NCBI GenBank assembly: GCA_004005435.1
Contig: RZWH01000006.1
Span: forward strand, 124,001-188,000
Source: Rhodobacteraceae bacterium CCMM004
GTDB taxonomy: Bacteria; Pseudomonadota; Alphaproteobacteria; Rhodobacterales; Rhodobacteraceae
Length of the DNA: 64,000 nt
Reading direction: 5' to 3'
Numbering within the stretch: the first letter of the stretch is position 1; every line of letters begins with the position of its first letter. Position numbers and translations under genes: made by a program. The notes under the pieces were generated by a model. That model was not told the DNA's origin and did no database searches. It was given only the letters and a program-made list of their open reading frames with translations. Below, in pieces: positions 17,721 through 25,992 of this stretch.

Positions 17721-18712
17721 GTCTGCCCGACACCATGCGCGCCGTCGAGATCGCGCAGCCCGGCGGCCCCGAGGTGCTGACCGAGACGACGCGCTCTGTG
17801 CCCCGGCCCGGCCATGGCGAGATCGTCATCCGCGTCGCCTGGGCCGGGGTGAACCGCCCCGACGCCCTGCAACGTGCGGGCGCCTACGACCCGCCCCCCG
17901 GCGCCAGCGACCTGCCGGGGCTGGAGGCCGCGGGCCACGTCGCCGCGGTGGGGCCGGGCGTGACCGGCTGGGCCGAGGGCGACGCGGTCTGTGCGCTCCT
18001 GCCCGGCGGCGGCTATGCCGACTATGTGGCCACCCCGGCTGCCCACGCCCTGCCGGTGCCCGAGGGTCTGACGCTGCGGCAGGCTGCGTGCCTGCCCGAG
18101 ACGACCTTCACCGTCTGGTCCAACGTGGTCCGGCGCGGCGGCCTCGCGGCGGGCGAGCGGTTCCTGGTCCACGGCGGGTCGTCCGGGATCGGCACCACCG
18201 CGATCCAGATCGCCCACCGGCTGGGGGCCCGGGTCTTCGCCACCGCCGGGTCCGCCGATAAATGCGCCGCCTGCGAACGGCTGGGGGCCGAACGGGCCAT
18301 CAACTACCGCGAGGAGGATTTCGTCGAGGTTCTGCGCGGCGAAGGCGGGGCGGACGTGATCCTGGACATGGTCGGCGGCGAGTATATCCCGCGCAACCTC
18401 AGGGCGCTGGCCGAGGACGGGCGGCTGGTGCAGATCGCGTTCCTGCAAGGGCCGAAGGTGGCGGTGAACTTCGCGCCCCTGATGGTGCGGCGGCTGACGC
18501 TGACCGGCTCGACGCTCAGGCCGCAGAGCGCTGCGGCCAAGGCGGCCATCGCCGCGGCGGTGCGGCGCGAGGTCTGGCCGATGATCGCGGCGGGTCAGAT
18601 CGCGCCGGTGATGGACAGCGACTTCCCCCTGGCCGACGCGGCCGCGGCGCATGCGCGGATGGAGACGTCGCAGCATATCGGCAAGATCGTGCTGGAGGTG
18701 GCGGGCGGATGA
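17717..18712 (+). CDS. NAD(P)H:quinone oxidoreductase (zeta-crystallin type)
   Basis: 331-residue MDR-family enzyme. The GroES-like domain includes VAWAGVNRPDALQRAG and PGLEAAGHVAAVG, and the nucleotide-binding motif is FLVHGGSSGIGTTAIQIA near residue 153; there are no catalytic-zinc cysteines, as expected for the quinone oxidoreductase (PIG3/QOR) branch. The last segment, GTKIV-like HIGKIVLEV, is typical. It is translationally coupled to COQ9 upstream and to the serine hydrolase downstream, so a quinone-related or detoxifying role is suggested by context. Confidence 0.88.
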   Translation: MSLPDTMRAVEIAQPGGPEVLTETTRSVPRPGHGEIVIRVAWAGVNRPDALQRAGAYDPPPGASDLPGLEAAGHVAAVGPGVTGWAEGDAVCALLPGGGYADYVATPAAHALPVPEGLTLRQAACLPETTFTVWSNVVRRGGLAAGERFLVHGGSSGIGTTAIQIAHRLGARVFATAGSADKCAACERLGAERAINYREEDFVEVLRGEGGADVILDMVGGEYIPRNLRALAEDGRLVQIAFLQGPKVAVNFAPLMVRRLTLTGSTLRPQSAAAKAAIAAAVRREVWPMIAAGQIAPVMDSDFPLADAAAAHARMETSQHIGKIVLEVAGG

Positions 18713-19701
18713 CGCCCGGCCGCCGCACCGTGCTGGCCGGTCTGGCCGCAAGCCTTGCCGCGCCAGCGGTGGCGCGGGCGGCGGCGGCGGACTGGGTCGA
18801 GGTGATGGAGGCGGCGCAGGCGCTCGACCAGCTTCACAGCCTGTCGGTCGCCCGCGACGGCACCACGGTCCTCTCCGAGCGTCTGGCCGGCCCGTCCCTC
18901 GACCGCCTCCACAACGTCAAGTCGGTGTCCAAGACGCTGGTGGCCGCGCTCCTCGGCGCGGCCATCGACGCGGGCGACGTGAAGGGGGTGGAGGCGACGC
19001 TGGGCGCCGTGGCGCCGGGGTTGATCCCGCCGGGGGCCGATCCGCGGGTCGCGGACCTGACCATGGCCGACCTCGTCACCATGCAGGCGGGGCTGGCGCG
19101 GACCTCGGGGCCGAACTATGGCGCCTGGATCGCCAGCGCCGACTGGGTGGCCGACGCGCTGGGCCGCGAGATGGTGGCCGAGCCGGGCGCGCGGATGCTC
19201 TACTCCACCGGCAGCTTCCATGTGCTGGGCGCCGCGCTGGCCGAGGCGACGGGCGACAGCCTGCTCGCGCAGGCCCGGGCGCGGCTGGGCGCGCCGCTGG
19301 GCATCGACATCCCGCCCTGGACCCGCGACCCGCAGGGCCGCTACCTCGGCGGCAACGAGATGGCGCTGACCCCGGCGGCGATGCTGCGCTTTGGCGAGAT
19401 GACGCGGCTGGGGGGCACCTGGGAGGGCACGCGCGTGCTGTCGGAGGCGTGGGTGGCGGCCTCGCTCACCCCGCGCACCCGGTCGCCCTGGTCGGGCCTC
19501 GGCTACGGCTACGGCTGGTTTCTGGGCCGGGCGGGCGGGACGGACGTGGCGCTCGCGCGTGGCTATGGCGGGCAGGTCGTCGCGATTCTGCCCGAGCGGG
19601 CCGTCACCGTCGCCATCACCTCGGACCACACGCGCCCGGCGCGGTCGCAGGGGTATTTCGGCGCTCTGATGGATCTCATCGGGCGCATCGCCCGGGTCTG
19701 A
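18709..19701 (+). CDS. serine hydrolase of the beta-lactamase/class C fold, Tat-type leader
   Basis: 330-residue protein. The N-terminus TPGRRTVLAGLAASLAAPAVARA has a twin Arg before a hydrophobic segment and an Ala-x-Ala site, so it is probably exported, perhaps by Tat. The nucleophile motif SVSK (S-x-x-K) is near residue 72, and the second motif appears as YSTGS near residue 162 in the position of Y-x-N/S. The C-terminal GYGGQVVAILPER corresponds to the third (HxG/KTG-like) box. The family covers esterases, D-amino peptidases and penicillin-binding proteins; the substrate is not evident. It is the last gene of the COQ9 operon. Confidence 0.82.
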   Translation: MTPGRRTVLAGLAASLAAPAVARAAAADWVEVMEAAQALDQLHSLSVARDGTTVLSERLAGPSLDRLHNVKSVSKTLVAALLGAAIDAGDVKGVEATLGAVAPGLIPPGADPRVADLTMADLVTMQAGLARTSGPNYGAWIASADWVADALGREMVAEPGARMLYSTGSFHVLGAALAEATGDSLLAQARARLGAPLGIDIPPWTRDPQGRYLGGNEMALTPAAMLRFGEMTRLGGTWEGTRVLSEAWVAASLTPRTRSPWSGLGYGYGWFLGRAGGTDVALARGYGGQVVAILPERAVTVAITSDHTRPARSQGYFGALMDLIGRIARV

Positions 19702-19705
19702 GCGG

Positions 19706-19751
19706 GCAAGGGCTTTGCAAAGCCCTTGCAAGGCGCTTCGAAGCGCCTTGC
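19706..19751. terminator. two perfect 24-base palindromes between convergent genes
   Basis: Bases 19706-19729 and 19728-19751 are each perfect 24-base palindromes that share two bases (centres TTTGCAAA and CTTCGAAG). The outer ends (GGGCAAGG and CCTTGCCC) can also pair with one another. They start five bases after the serine hydrolase stop and end four bases before the RNase T2 stop, so they probably end transcription from both sides; a repeat or protein-binding role is also possible. Confidence 0.7.
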
Positions 19752-19754
19752 CCC

Positions 19755-20393
19755 TCACCGCACCGGGTCGAGGAGCGCGTCGTCCAGCCGGCAGTCGCGG
19801 ATCACGTCGGCGCCGCAGCGACGGGGGGCGAGGTCGCGGGTGAGGCACAGCCGCGCCTCCTGGATGCGTCCGCCCTTGCAGGTGATGGTGATGCCGTCCG
19901 CGGCGAGGTCGGGGTTGGCCTCCAGAAACGCCTCCTCCACCACGTGGGCGGGGAGCGTCACCGCACGGTCCAGACGGCGCAGGACTTCGGGCCGCGTCAC
20001 CGCGGCGTAGGCCCGGCGCGCCAGGGCGAAGTAGTCCTCGGGCGCCAGGCCCGAGCAGCGCCCATGCTTCTTCCACTGGTGCCACGCCGACCCGCCCGTG
20101 CCCATGATGTCGGCCATCGCTGCGGTCTCGGCCCGCGAGGGGTCGCGCGCGGCGGTGCGGCAATAGCTCGGCCACCCGCGGTCGTATTGCGGCCAGAGCC
20201 CGTGCAGCACCCAGCCCAGCGCCCGGTCGCATTGCGGCGATCCGCGCCGGTCGCCCTCCAGCGCGCACCAGGTCGGCGACCACGACAGCGACAGGACGTA
20301 GTAGTCGAACGCCCCCGCCGGCTCACCCTCGGCCGGGGCGGCCCCGGGCAACGCGATGCCGAGCGTGACGAGCAGGGCGATGAGAGGTCGCAT
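19755..20393 (-). CDS. ribonuclease T2 family protein, secreted
   Basis: 212-residue protein with a signal peptide (RPLIALLVTLGIALPGAAPAEG) and both catalytic boxes of the RNase T2 family: CAS1 as LHGLWPQYD near residue 64 and CAS2 as HQWKKHGRCSG near residue 105, each with its catalytic His. It should cleave single-stranded RNA through a 2',3'-cyclic intermediate in the periplasm or outside the cell. Paired cysteines (WCALEGD, QCDRA, CKGGR, RLCL, RDCRL) suggest disulfides. It is divergent from trcR. Confidence 0.9.
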   Translation of the reverse strand: MRPLIALLVTLGIALPGAAPAEGEPAGAFDYYVLSLSWSPTWCALEGDRRGSPQCDRALGWVLHGLWPQYDRGWPSYCRTAARDPSRAETAAMADIMGTGGSAWHQWKKHGRCSGLAPEDYFALARRAYAAVTRPEVLRRLDRAVTLPAHVVEEAFLEANPDLAADGITITCKGGRIQEARLCLTRDLAPRRCGADVIRDCRLDDALLDPVR

Positions 20394-20523
20394 GTTTCGG
20401 GGTTCCCTCCGGTCCGTGCTGCGACTATATGACGGGCGAGTTCCCCGACAACGTGAACTTGGGCCCCGAGCGGCCCGCCCCTGATCCGGGCGCCGGGGAA
20501 GTTATGCGCGAAGGAGAGCCCAG

Positions 20524-21285
20524 ATGGCAGACAAACCGATCATGGCCAAAGCCACCGCCGTGTGGCTCGTGGACAATACCACCATCAGCTTCCGGCAGAT
20601 CGCCGAGTTCTGCGGGCTGCACGAGTTGGAGGTCCAGGGCATCGCCGACGGCGACGTCGCCGCGGGGGTCAAAGGGTTCGACCCCATCGCCAACAACCAG
20701 CTGACCCAGGACGAGATCGACGCGGCGGAGAAGGATCCGCTGCACAAGCTCAAGCTCAAGTTCAACGCCGCCGCCGTCGGCGAGGAAAAGCGCCGCGGCC
20801 CGCGCTATACCCCGCTCAGCAAGCGGCAGGACCGTCCGGCGGCGATCCTGTGGCTGGTCAAGTTCCACCCGGAACTGGCCGACTCGCAAATCTCCAAGCT
20901 GGTGGGCACGACCAAGCCGACGATCCAGTCGATTCGCGAGCGCACGCACTGGAACATCAACAACATCCAGCCCATCGACCCCGTGGCTCTGGGCCTCTGC
21001 AAGCAGTCCGAGCTGGATGCAGCGGTGCAAAAGGCCGCGGCCAAGAAGGCCAAGGAGGGCGCGGTGATGTCCGACGACGAGCGGCGCAAGCTCGTCTCGA
21101 CCGAACAGAGCCTCGATGCCGATCCCGAGCCCAAGATCCCCGCGGCGATCTCGGGGCTGGAGACCTTCACCCTCGGCGGGTCGAGCGACGACGCCGACGA
21201 CAAGGTGCCGGACGCCGAGAGCTTCTTCAACCTGCCCAAGGGCGCCGAGGACGACGAAGACGACGAGGACGACGCCGCGCGCTGA
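20524..21285 (+). CDS. trcR: cell-cycle transcriptional regulator TrcR (DUF1013)
   Basis: 253-residue alphaproteobacterial regulator. The N-terminal part carries a helix-turn-helix-like stretch (TTISFRQIAEFCGLHELEVQ) and a second one near residues 118-140 (DSQISKLVGTTKPTIQSIRER), the core of DUF1013. The C-terminal 80 residues are acidic and low-complexity (EDDEDDEDD), as usual in this family. The ATG follows CGAAGGAGAGCCC. I recall the family being linked to cell-cycle transcription in Caulobacter and relatives; its action here is by homology. Confidence 0.88.
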   Translation: MADKPIMAKATAVWLVDNTTISFRQIAEFCGLHELEVQGIADGDVAAGVKGFDPIANNQLTQDEIDAAEKDPLHKLKLKFNAAAVGEEKRRGPRYTPLSKRQDRPAAILWLVKFHPELADSQISKLVGTTKPTIQSIRERTHWNINNIQPIDPVALGLCKQSELDAAVQKAAAKKAKEGAVMSDDERRKLVSTEQSLDADPEPKIPAAISGLETFTLGGSSDDADDKVPDAESFFNLPKGAEDDEDDEDDAAR

Positions 21286-21350
21286 CCGCGCAGCCCCCGG
21301 CCCGCCCCGCGCCTGGACGTGAGAATCGCGTGAAACGGGCACGGGGCGCT

Positions 21351-21379
21351 TTGGCAGGCCCCTCACTGTGTCATACGCT
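21351..21379 (+). promoter_or_regulatory. promoter for the PAP2-subtilase operon
   Basis: TTGGCA (21351-21356) and TACGCT (21374-21379) are exactly 17 bases apart and 20 bases before the PAP2-family ATG. It separates this pair from trcR and suggests the pair is transcribed on its own. Confidence 0.5.
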
Positions 21380-21399
21380 GTAGCGGGACGCAGAGGGGA

Positions 21400-22485
21400 A
21401 TGCAGATGGTCGCCTACAACAACAGCAACAATTCGAATAATTCCAACAACTCCAACAACAGCAACAATTCGAACAACTCCAACAACAGCAACAATTCCAA
21501 CAACTCGGGCGAGTTCGCCCATGCCGGGCAGCCGAACTCGCTGCTTCTGAGCTCGGCCATCGACAACGCCGCCTCGGCCATCGTGACGCCGCTGACGCTG
21601 GCGGTCGACGCCACGTCGATGCAGCGGCCGTCGGACGCCGCCCTGTGGCGGGGGATGAACGCGCGCCATCTCCAGGCGCTGCTGGTCGACGCGCTGACCG
21701 ATGGTGTCGCCGTCGAGGCCACCGGCGACACCGTCAAGGTCACGAACCACGGTCAGGCGGTGGCCAGCCTGCGTGCCGACCGCGCCGACCACGACTTCTG
21801 GTCGCGCGAGTTGACCCGGGTTCACGAGCGAAAATGGCAGCGCGACGAACGCCTGGCCGAGATCGTGGTCCAACAAACCGACATCCTGAGCTTTTTGGCG
21901 ATGGCGCTGCCGCTGGGGCCGCAGACCCACCCCTGGACGCTGACGCTGCTCGACGCGTTCCATGCCGCGGTGGTCAAGATCGAGGTCAAGGTGAAGGCGC
22001 AGTTCGCCATCCCGCGGCCGAACGCCCTGGCGCCGCAGATCAACCCCGTCATCCAGACCCCTGCGCACAGCGCGTTCCCCTCGGGCCACGCGACCGAGGC
22101 GTTCGCCTTGGCGGTCGCGCTGGGCAGTCTGTGCTACGGCGGTGCCAATCTGGAACTGCGGCTGATGGCGGCGCGGATCGCCGACAACCGCAGCTTTGCC
22201 GGGGTGCATTTCCCGGCCGACAACTATGCCGGCGCGGTTCTGGGGGAGGCCCTGGCAGGGGTCTATCTCAACCGTCTGATGGGCGACACGCTGGCCGCCG
22301 AGGCCAGCTACGACACCGCCACCGCCGACCCGGTCGCCGACGTGACCGCCCTGGCCCACGACATCGAGCAGAGCCATGCGTCCCTGCGCAAGGAGGGACA
22401 GCCGGCCGCGGACGCTCCGGCGATCCTGCGCTGGATTTGCGCCGAGGCCCTGACCGAGATCACCGGACAGGCGGTGGCGCCATGA
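21400..22485 (+). CDS. PAP2/vanadium-haloperoxidase-fold protein with Asn-Asn-Ser repeat N-terminus
   Basis: 361-residue protein. Residues 7-36 are ten Asn-Asn-Ser units. The C-terminal half carries the full acid-phosphatase/vanadium-haloperoxidase active site: K199-x6-R206-P207 (KAQFAIPRP), FPSGH (226-230) and R264-x5-H270-x3-D274 (RSFAGVHFPAD), which bind phosphate or vanadate. No signal peptide or transmembrane run is obvious, unlike lipid phosphatases, which favours the soluble haloperoxidase-like branch; actual chemistry is not decidable from sequence. The ATG follows AGAGGGGA. Its stop overlaps the subtilase ATG, so the two proteins are made together. Confidence 0.82.
   Translation: MQMVAYNNSNNSNNSNNSNNSNNSNNSNNSNNSNNSGEFAHAGQPNSLLLSSAIDNAASAIVTPLTLAVDATSMQRPSDAALWRGMNARHLQALLVDALTDGVAVEATGDTVKVTNHGQAVASLRADRADHDFWSRELTRVHERKWQRDERLAEIVVQQTDILSFLAMALPLGPQTHPWTLTLLDAFHAAVVKIEVKVKAQFAIPRPNALAPQINPVIQTPAHSAFPSGHATEAFALAVALGSLCYGGANLELRLMAARIADNRSFAGVHFPADNYAGAVLGEALAGVYLNRLMGDTLAAEASYDTATADPVADVTALAHDIEQSHASLRKEGQPAADAPAILRWICAEALTEITGQAVAP
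21418..21507 (+). repeat. tandem Asn-Asn-Ser coding repeat (10 units)
   Basis: Ninety bases encode ten consecutive Asn-Asn-Ser triplets. Synonymous codons vary (AAC/AAT; AGC/TCG/TCC), so the DNA is not a pure nine-base repeat although the protein is perfectly regular. Longer-range DNA similarity (AACAACAGCAACAATTC recurring) suggests growth by duplication of larger blocks. It is AT-rich compared with the surroundings. Confidence 0.95.
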
Positions 22486-24158
22486 CCCTCAGCTTTCAAC
22501 GGGTGGGCGCGCTGACTGCGTGGCCCGAGAACTATCTCCCGGCGGCGTTGCCGTATCTGCAAGGGTCGGGGAGCGGCGCGCTGCCGCTTTTGGCGCCCGG
22601 CGATCCGCCGTCGCGTGGCTGGGTCGGCGGCGGCCTCCTGGCCAACCCCGCGGCGTTGTCGAAGCGGCTGGGCGGTCTCCAGGGGCCGCTGTTCCTGGGC
22701 CCCGCGGGGCCCGAACCCGGTGCGCCGCAGAGCCCGCCGGAGGGCACGACATCCGAACAGGACGGGGGGGCCAAGGCGCTGGTGGTCATCGACACCGGGA
22801 TCGCCTTCTGGGCGCCGCGGTTTCGCGGGCGGGTCAAAGGGGCGGCGGCGCTGTCCCTGGGCGGGGGCGGCGCGCTCCACGCCCTGTCGCAGCGGCAGAT
22901 CACCGAGATCGCGGATCTCGCCGAGGGGCCCGACGGCGCCCGCCGCGCGGCGCGCAAACTCGCCGGACTGTTCCCCGGCACGGTTTTTGCCGACGATGCC
23001 GAGCACGGCCCGGTGTTCCGCCACGACGCCCGGTCCCACGGCACCGCCATGGCGGCGCTGGCCGACGACGGTGCGGCGGCGATCTTTACCCTGGAACTGC
23101 CCGCCGCGGCGCTGCGCGACCGCAGCGGCGATGTCCTGGCCGGGGTTCTGGCGACGGCGCTGCACGGCGCGCTCGGGATGATCGCGGACTGGGCCGGGAC
23201 CCGGAAGGTCGAGGTCACGGCCGTCCTCTCCTACGGCTTTCTCGGCGGACCCCACGACGGCAGCCACCCGGCGGCCGAAAGCCTGCGCGGCGCATTGCAG
23301 GCCGCCCGCGCCCAGGGCCACGATCTGAGCCTCGTGGTGCCGAGCGGCAACCACCTCCAGGGGCGGGTCCATGCGCGCCTACCGGACCTGCCAGCCGCCG
23401 CGTTTTCAGACGCCGTGGAGTGGGTGCTGCCGCCCGACGACCATTCGCCGAATGCGGTCGAGATCGTCACCCGCGGCGATGCGCCTGTGGTCGCCCTGGA
23501 GAGCCCGACCGGTGCCACGGCCGAGATCGCCCTGTCCCAGGGCGACGTCGTGCTGGTCCGTCAGGGCGCCGCGGTGATCGGCGCGCTGCACCACCGGCCG
23601 GGTGAGGACGGCTGGCACCGGGTGCGCCTGTGTCTGACCCGCACCGCCGCCGGTCCCCCCGACACGCCGGTGGCGCCCGAAGGGGCATGGCGGATCCGCC
23701 TCGGCGGGTGGAGCGCGGGGCTGAGCGACATCGCCCTGTGGATTCTACGCGACGACGCCCCGCCGCCGGGTCGTCGCATCCCGCCCACCCGGCAGAGCAC
23801 GTTCCGCGACCCGGACTATCCCTGGGACAGGACCGACGGCGGCCCCTGGACCGACGACAGCGCCGCGGGCAGCTCGAAGATCCGCCGGGCCGGGACCGCC
23901 TCCGTGCTGACCACCGCGCCGGGCGTCGTGCCGGTGGGCGCGTCAGAGACGGCAGGCCCCAGACAGATGCGCGCGTTCTACAGCGGCGCACCGCTGGCCG
24001 AGGAGATCGAAGAGGTGCTGGTGGACGCCGAGGGACCCGGACGCGGTGCCTGGGCCGAGGGGAACGGCGGCCCGCGACGCTATCGCATCTCCGGCACCTC
24101 CGTCGCCGCCGCGCTCAAGGCGCGGAGCCTGTTGGAGGGCGCCGCCGTGGACGCCTGA
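22482..24158 (+). CDS. divergent subtilisin-like (S8) serine protease
   Basis: 558-residue protein with all subtilase active-site elements: Asp104 in VVIDTGIAFW, His186 in RSHGTAMAA, oxyanion Asn290 in VVPSGNH and Ser540 in SGTSVAAALKA. About 250 residues separate Asn290 from Ser540, against about 65 in subtilisin, so a beta-rich domain appears to be inserted there (WRIRLGGWSAGLSDIALWIL). There is no signal peptide and no recognisable I9 propeptide. It is translationally coupled to the PAP2-fold protein and may process or regulate it or the nearby peroxidase; that is inference. Confidence 0.8.
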   Translation: MTLSFQRVGALTAWPENYLPAALPYLQGSGSGALPLLAPGDPPSRGWVGGGLLANPAALSKRLGGLQGPLFLGPAGPEPGAPQSPPEGTTSEQDGGAKALVVIDTGIAFWAPRFRGRVKGAAALSLGGGGALHALSQRQITEIADLAEGPDGARRAARKLAGLFPGTVFADDAEHGPVFRHDARSHGTAMAALADDGAAAIFTLELPAAALRDRSGDVLAGVLATALHGALGMIADWAGTRKVEVTAVLSYGFLGGPHDGSHPAAESLRGALQAARAQGHDLSLVVPSGNHLQGRVHARLPDLPAAAFSDAVEWVLPPDDHSPNAVEIVTRGDAPVVALESPTGATAEIALSQGDVVLVRQGAAVIGALHHRPGEDGWHRVRLCLTRTAAGPPDTPVAPEGAWRIRLGGWSAGLSDIALWILRDDAPPPGRRIPPTRQSTFRDPDYPWDRTDGGPWTDDSAAGSSKIRRAGTASVLTTAPGVVPVGASETAGPRQMRAFYSGAPLAEEIEEVLVDAEGPGRGAWAEGNGGPRRYRISGTSVAAALKARSLLEGAAVDA

Positions 24159-24192
24159 GGTAGGACGCGCGTGGACCGAAATGCATCCGCTT

Positions 24193-24211
24193 GCCCGGCG
24201 TGCCGCCGGGC
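24193..24211 (-). repeat. palindromic intergenic repeat, copy 2 (first hairpin only)
   Basis: Arms GCCCGGCG / CGCCGGGC around TGC: the exact reverse complement of the 19-base hairpin at 12371-12389. It lies in the 95-base gap between the convergent subtilase and regulator genes, where it may also serve as a terminator. Confidence 0.6.
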
Positions 24212-24253
24212 GGGCGCTCACGGCTGGGCGTTCCCGCGCGTCCGCGTCCGGCT

Positions 24254-25831
24254 CTAGGGCGCGATGGCGTCGGCCAGGGCCCCGCCCAGGCCGACGAGGC
24301 GTAGGGTGTCGATGGGATAGTCGGGCTGGGTCAGCGCCTGGGGGGTGAAGCCGGGCTCCACCCGGGTCAGCCGCTCGGCAAAGCGGTCGGCGCGGGGCCG
24401 ATCCCCGTCGAGCAGGCTGAGCGCGCAGAGATAGCGCAGGGCAGGGCGATAGGCCGGCGCCTTGACGTGGCTGGCGTAGACCAGCCGCTCGGCCTCTTCC
24501 CGGCGGCCGAGGCTGAGCGCGGCGAGGGCGTTCTGGAAATCCCAGCAGAACGCATTGGGCAGCGAACTGGCGGCGCGGCGCGACCATGCGGCCAGGCGGT
24601 GCCCTTCGACGAAGTCGCCGCGGAACATCGCCGCCTGGCTCATCGCGTGCAGCGCATAGGGGTTCTGGTCACAGTTCTCGACCGCGACCGTGGCCAGGTA
24701 GTGGCCGTAGTCGTGGTCGCCCCTGAGCTTCATGTAGACCTGGGCGGCCAGGGCGGCCACCAGCGGATTGTGGCGGGCCTGGGCCAGCGCCTCGTCGGCA
24801 AAGCCGGCCGCCTCGTCCGCGCACTGCGCGTCATGGCGGCCGAACTCCAGCGCGTCGGTCAACCGCGCAAAGGCGCGCCAGGCCAGAGCCACGCCCGAGG
24901 CGTCCCCATGCTGCGCCTCCTCGAACTCGGCATCGGCACGCTCCAGATCGTCGCGGCGCCCGGTGAAGAGGCGCCGCGCGGCCAATTGCAGCGAGATGTA
25001 GGACGGCAGCGCCTGCAACGTCGCCCCACGCTCCAGCGTCGCCGACACGGCCCGGCCGATGAAGGCCGACATCTCCGGCCCCTCCCAGATGACCTGAAAG
25101 TTCATCGGCAGATGCAGCCGCCCGGACCAGAGAAACTGCCGCCGCGCCCCGGCGAATGACCGCAGGTTCACATACCAGCCGCCGGCGTCGACCATGCTGT
25201 CGACCTCGATCTGGGCCAGAGGCGGGGGTTTGTCCGGGGCACCGCCGGGCGCGCGCACGCGCACCTCCACATCGCCCAGCGCCTTGAGCCGGCTGGCCAG
25301 CGAATCGGTGAAGTAGGTGCTGAGAAAGCTCGCCTCGGGCCCCTCGCTGTTCGACTGGGACACGATGCTGACCACCGGCGCCGTGCGGGTGCCGCCGCCG
25401 CCGCCGGGGGCGGCGGTGGCATCCTCGACGCTGCGGATCTCGCGCAGCCAGTCCTCGAACTCGGGGTCGCGGACGTCGAGATCCTCCAAAACGTCGCTGA
25501 CCCCGATGAGCGGCACATGGCGCTCCAGCGTCACCGGCGGCTCCAGCCAAAGGTTCAGCCGGTCGCTGCCCAGAAGCCCGACGTCGTCGCCCAAGTCCTT
25601 GCGTAGATTGCACAATGCGCGCCGAAAGCTGGTCGCCGCCTGTTCGGGCGCCCGGTCGCTCCACAGCTTGTCCTGGAGCCAAATGCGCGGCCGGCGGTGC
25701 TCGGGCGCAAAGGCCAGCAGCGCCAGCAGCCCGCGTTCCTTGCTGCCGCGGGGCGTCCTGTCGGATCCATCCGGTCCGACCACGCGAAAACTTCCGCGCA
25801 GATGCAGGGTCAGGCCGTCCTTGGCCTCCAT
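24254..25831 (-). CDS. winged-helix / TolB-like / TPR transcriptional regulator (SARP/CadC-like)
   Basis: 525-residue regulator. Residues ~1-105 form an OmpR/SARP-type winged helix (LTLHLRGSFRVVGPDG, TPRGSKERGLLALLAFAP, FRRALCNLRKDLG). Residues ~150-260 resemble the TolB-like domain of CadC-type regulators (FLSTYFTDSLASRLKALGDV, GWYVNLRSFAGARRQFLWSG). The last ~250 residues are TPR-like helices. No transmembrane helix is seen. The ATG at 25831 has a GAGGA site; the frame could start at 25882. It is divergent from the haem peroxidase, which is its most likely target, together with the subtilase operon. Confidence 0.8.
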   Translation of the reverse strand: MEAKDGLTLHLRGSFRVVGPDGSDRTPRGSKERGLLALLAFAPEHRRPRIWLQDKLWSDRAPEQAATSFRRALCNLRKDLGDDVGLLGSDRLNLWLEPPVTLERHVPLIGVSDVLEDLDVRDPEFEDWLREIRSVEDATAAPGGGGGTRTAPVVSIVSQSNSEGPEASFLSTYFTDSLASRLKALGDVEVRVRAPGGAPDKPPPLAQIEVDSMVDAGGWYVNLRSFAGARRQFLWSGRLHLPMNFQVIWEGPEMSAFIGRAVSATLERGATLQALPSYISLQLAARRLFTGRRDDLERADAEFEEAQHGDASGVALAWRAFARLTDALEFGRHDAQCADEAAGFADEALAQARHNPLVAALAAQVYMKLRGDHDYGHYLATVAVENCDQNPYALHAMSQAAMFRGDFVEGHRLAAWSRRAASSLPNAFCWDFQNALAALSLGRREEAERLVYASHVKAPAYRPALRYLCALSLLDGDRPRADRFAERLTRVEPGFTPQALTQPDYPIDTLRLVGLGGALADAIAP

Positions 25832-25992
25832 CGCGTCCTCGCCCGGGTGACGTCGCGGAAGATCTACACCGACTCTCCCCATTTCGCCAAGCGAAGATGC
25901 CGGCGGCCCCGAAAACTCACGGTGCGTTCACGCCGGGTCGCAAGCCTTGGGGGCAAAGGCCGAATCGGCCGACCGGGGCAGTGGGGCACGGC
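25832..25992. promoter_or_regulatory. shared regulator/peroxidase upstream region
   Basis: This 161-base gap divides two divergent genes. It includes an inverted repeat TTCGC-CAA-GCGAA near 25880 and a near-palindrome GGCCGA-A-TCGGCC near 25960, both candidate operators. I saw no strong -35/-10 pair. Confidence 0.35.

Noticed and set aside
21418-21507. Possible CRISPR or minisatellite
   Set aside because: The repeat is in frame, nine bases per unit with no spacers, and inside a gene with a complete active site; it is a coding repeat.
25615-25992. N-terminal extension of the haem peroxidase frame
   Set aside because: It overlaps the divergent regulator gene and its translation is not peroxidase-like until about residue 45 of the chosen start; the exact start remains open between 25896, 25993 and 26125.
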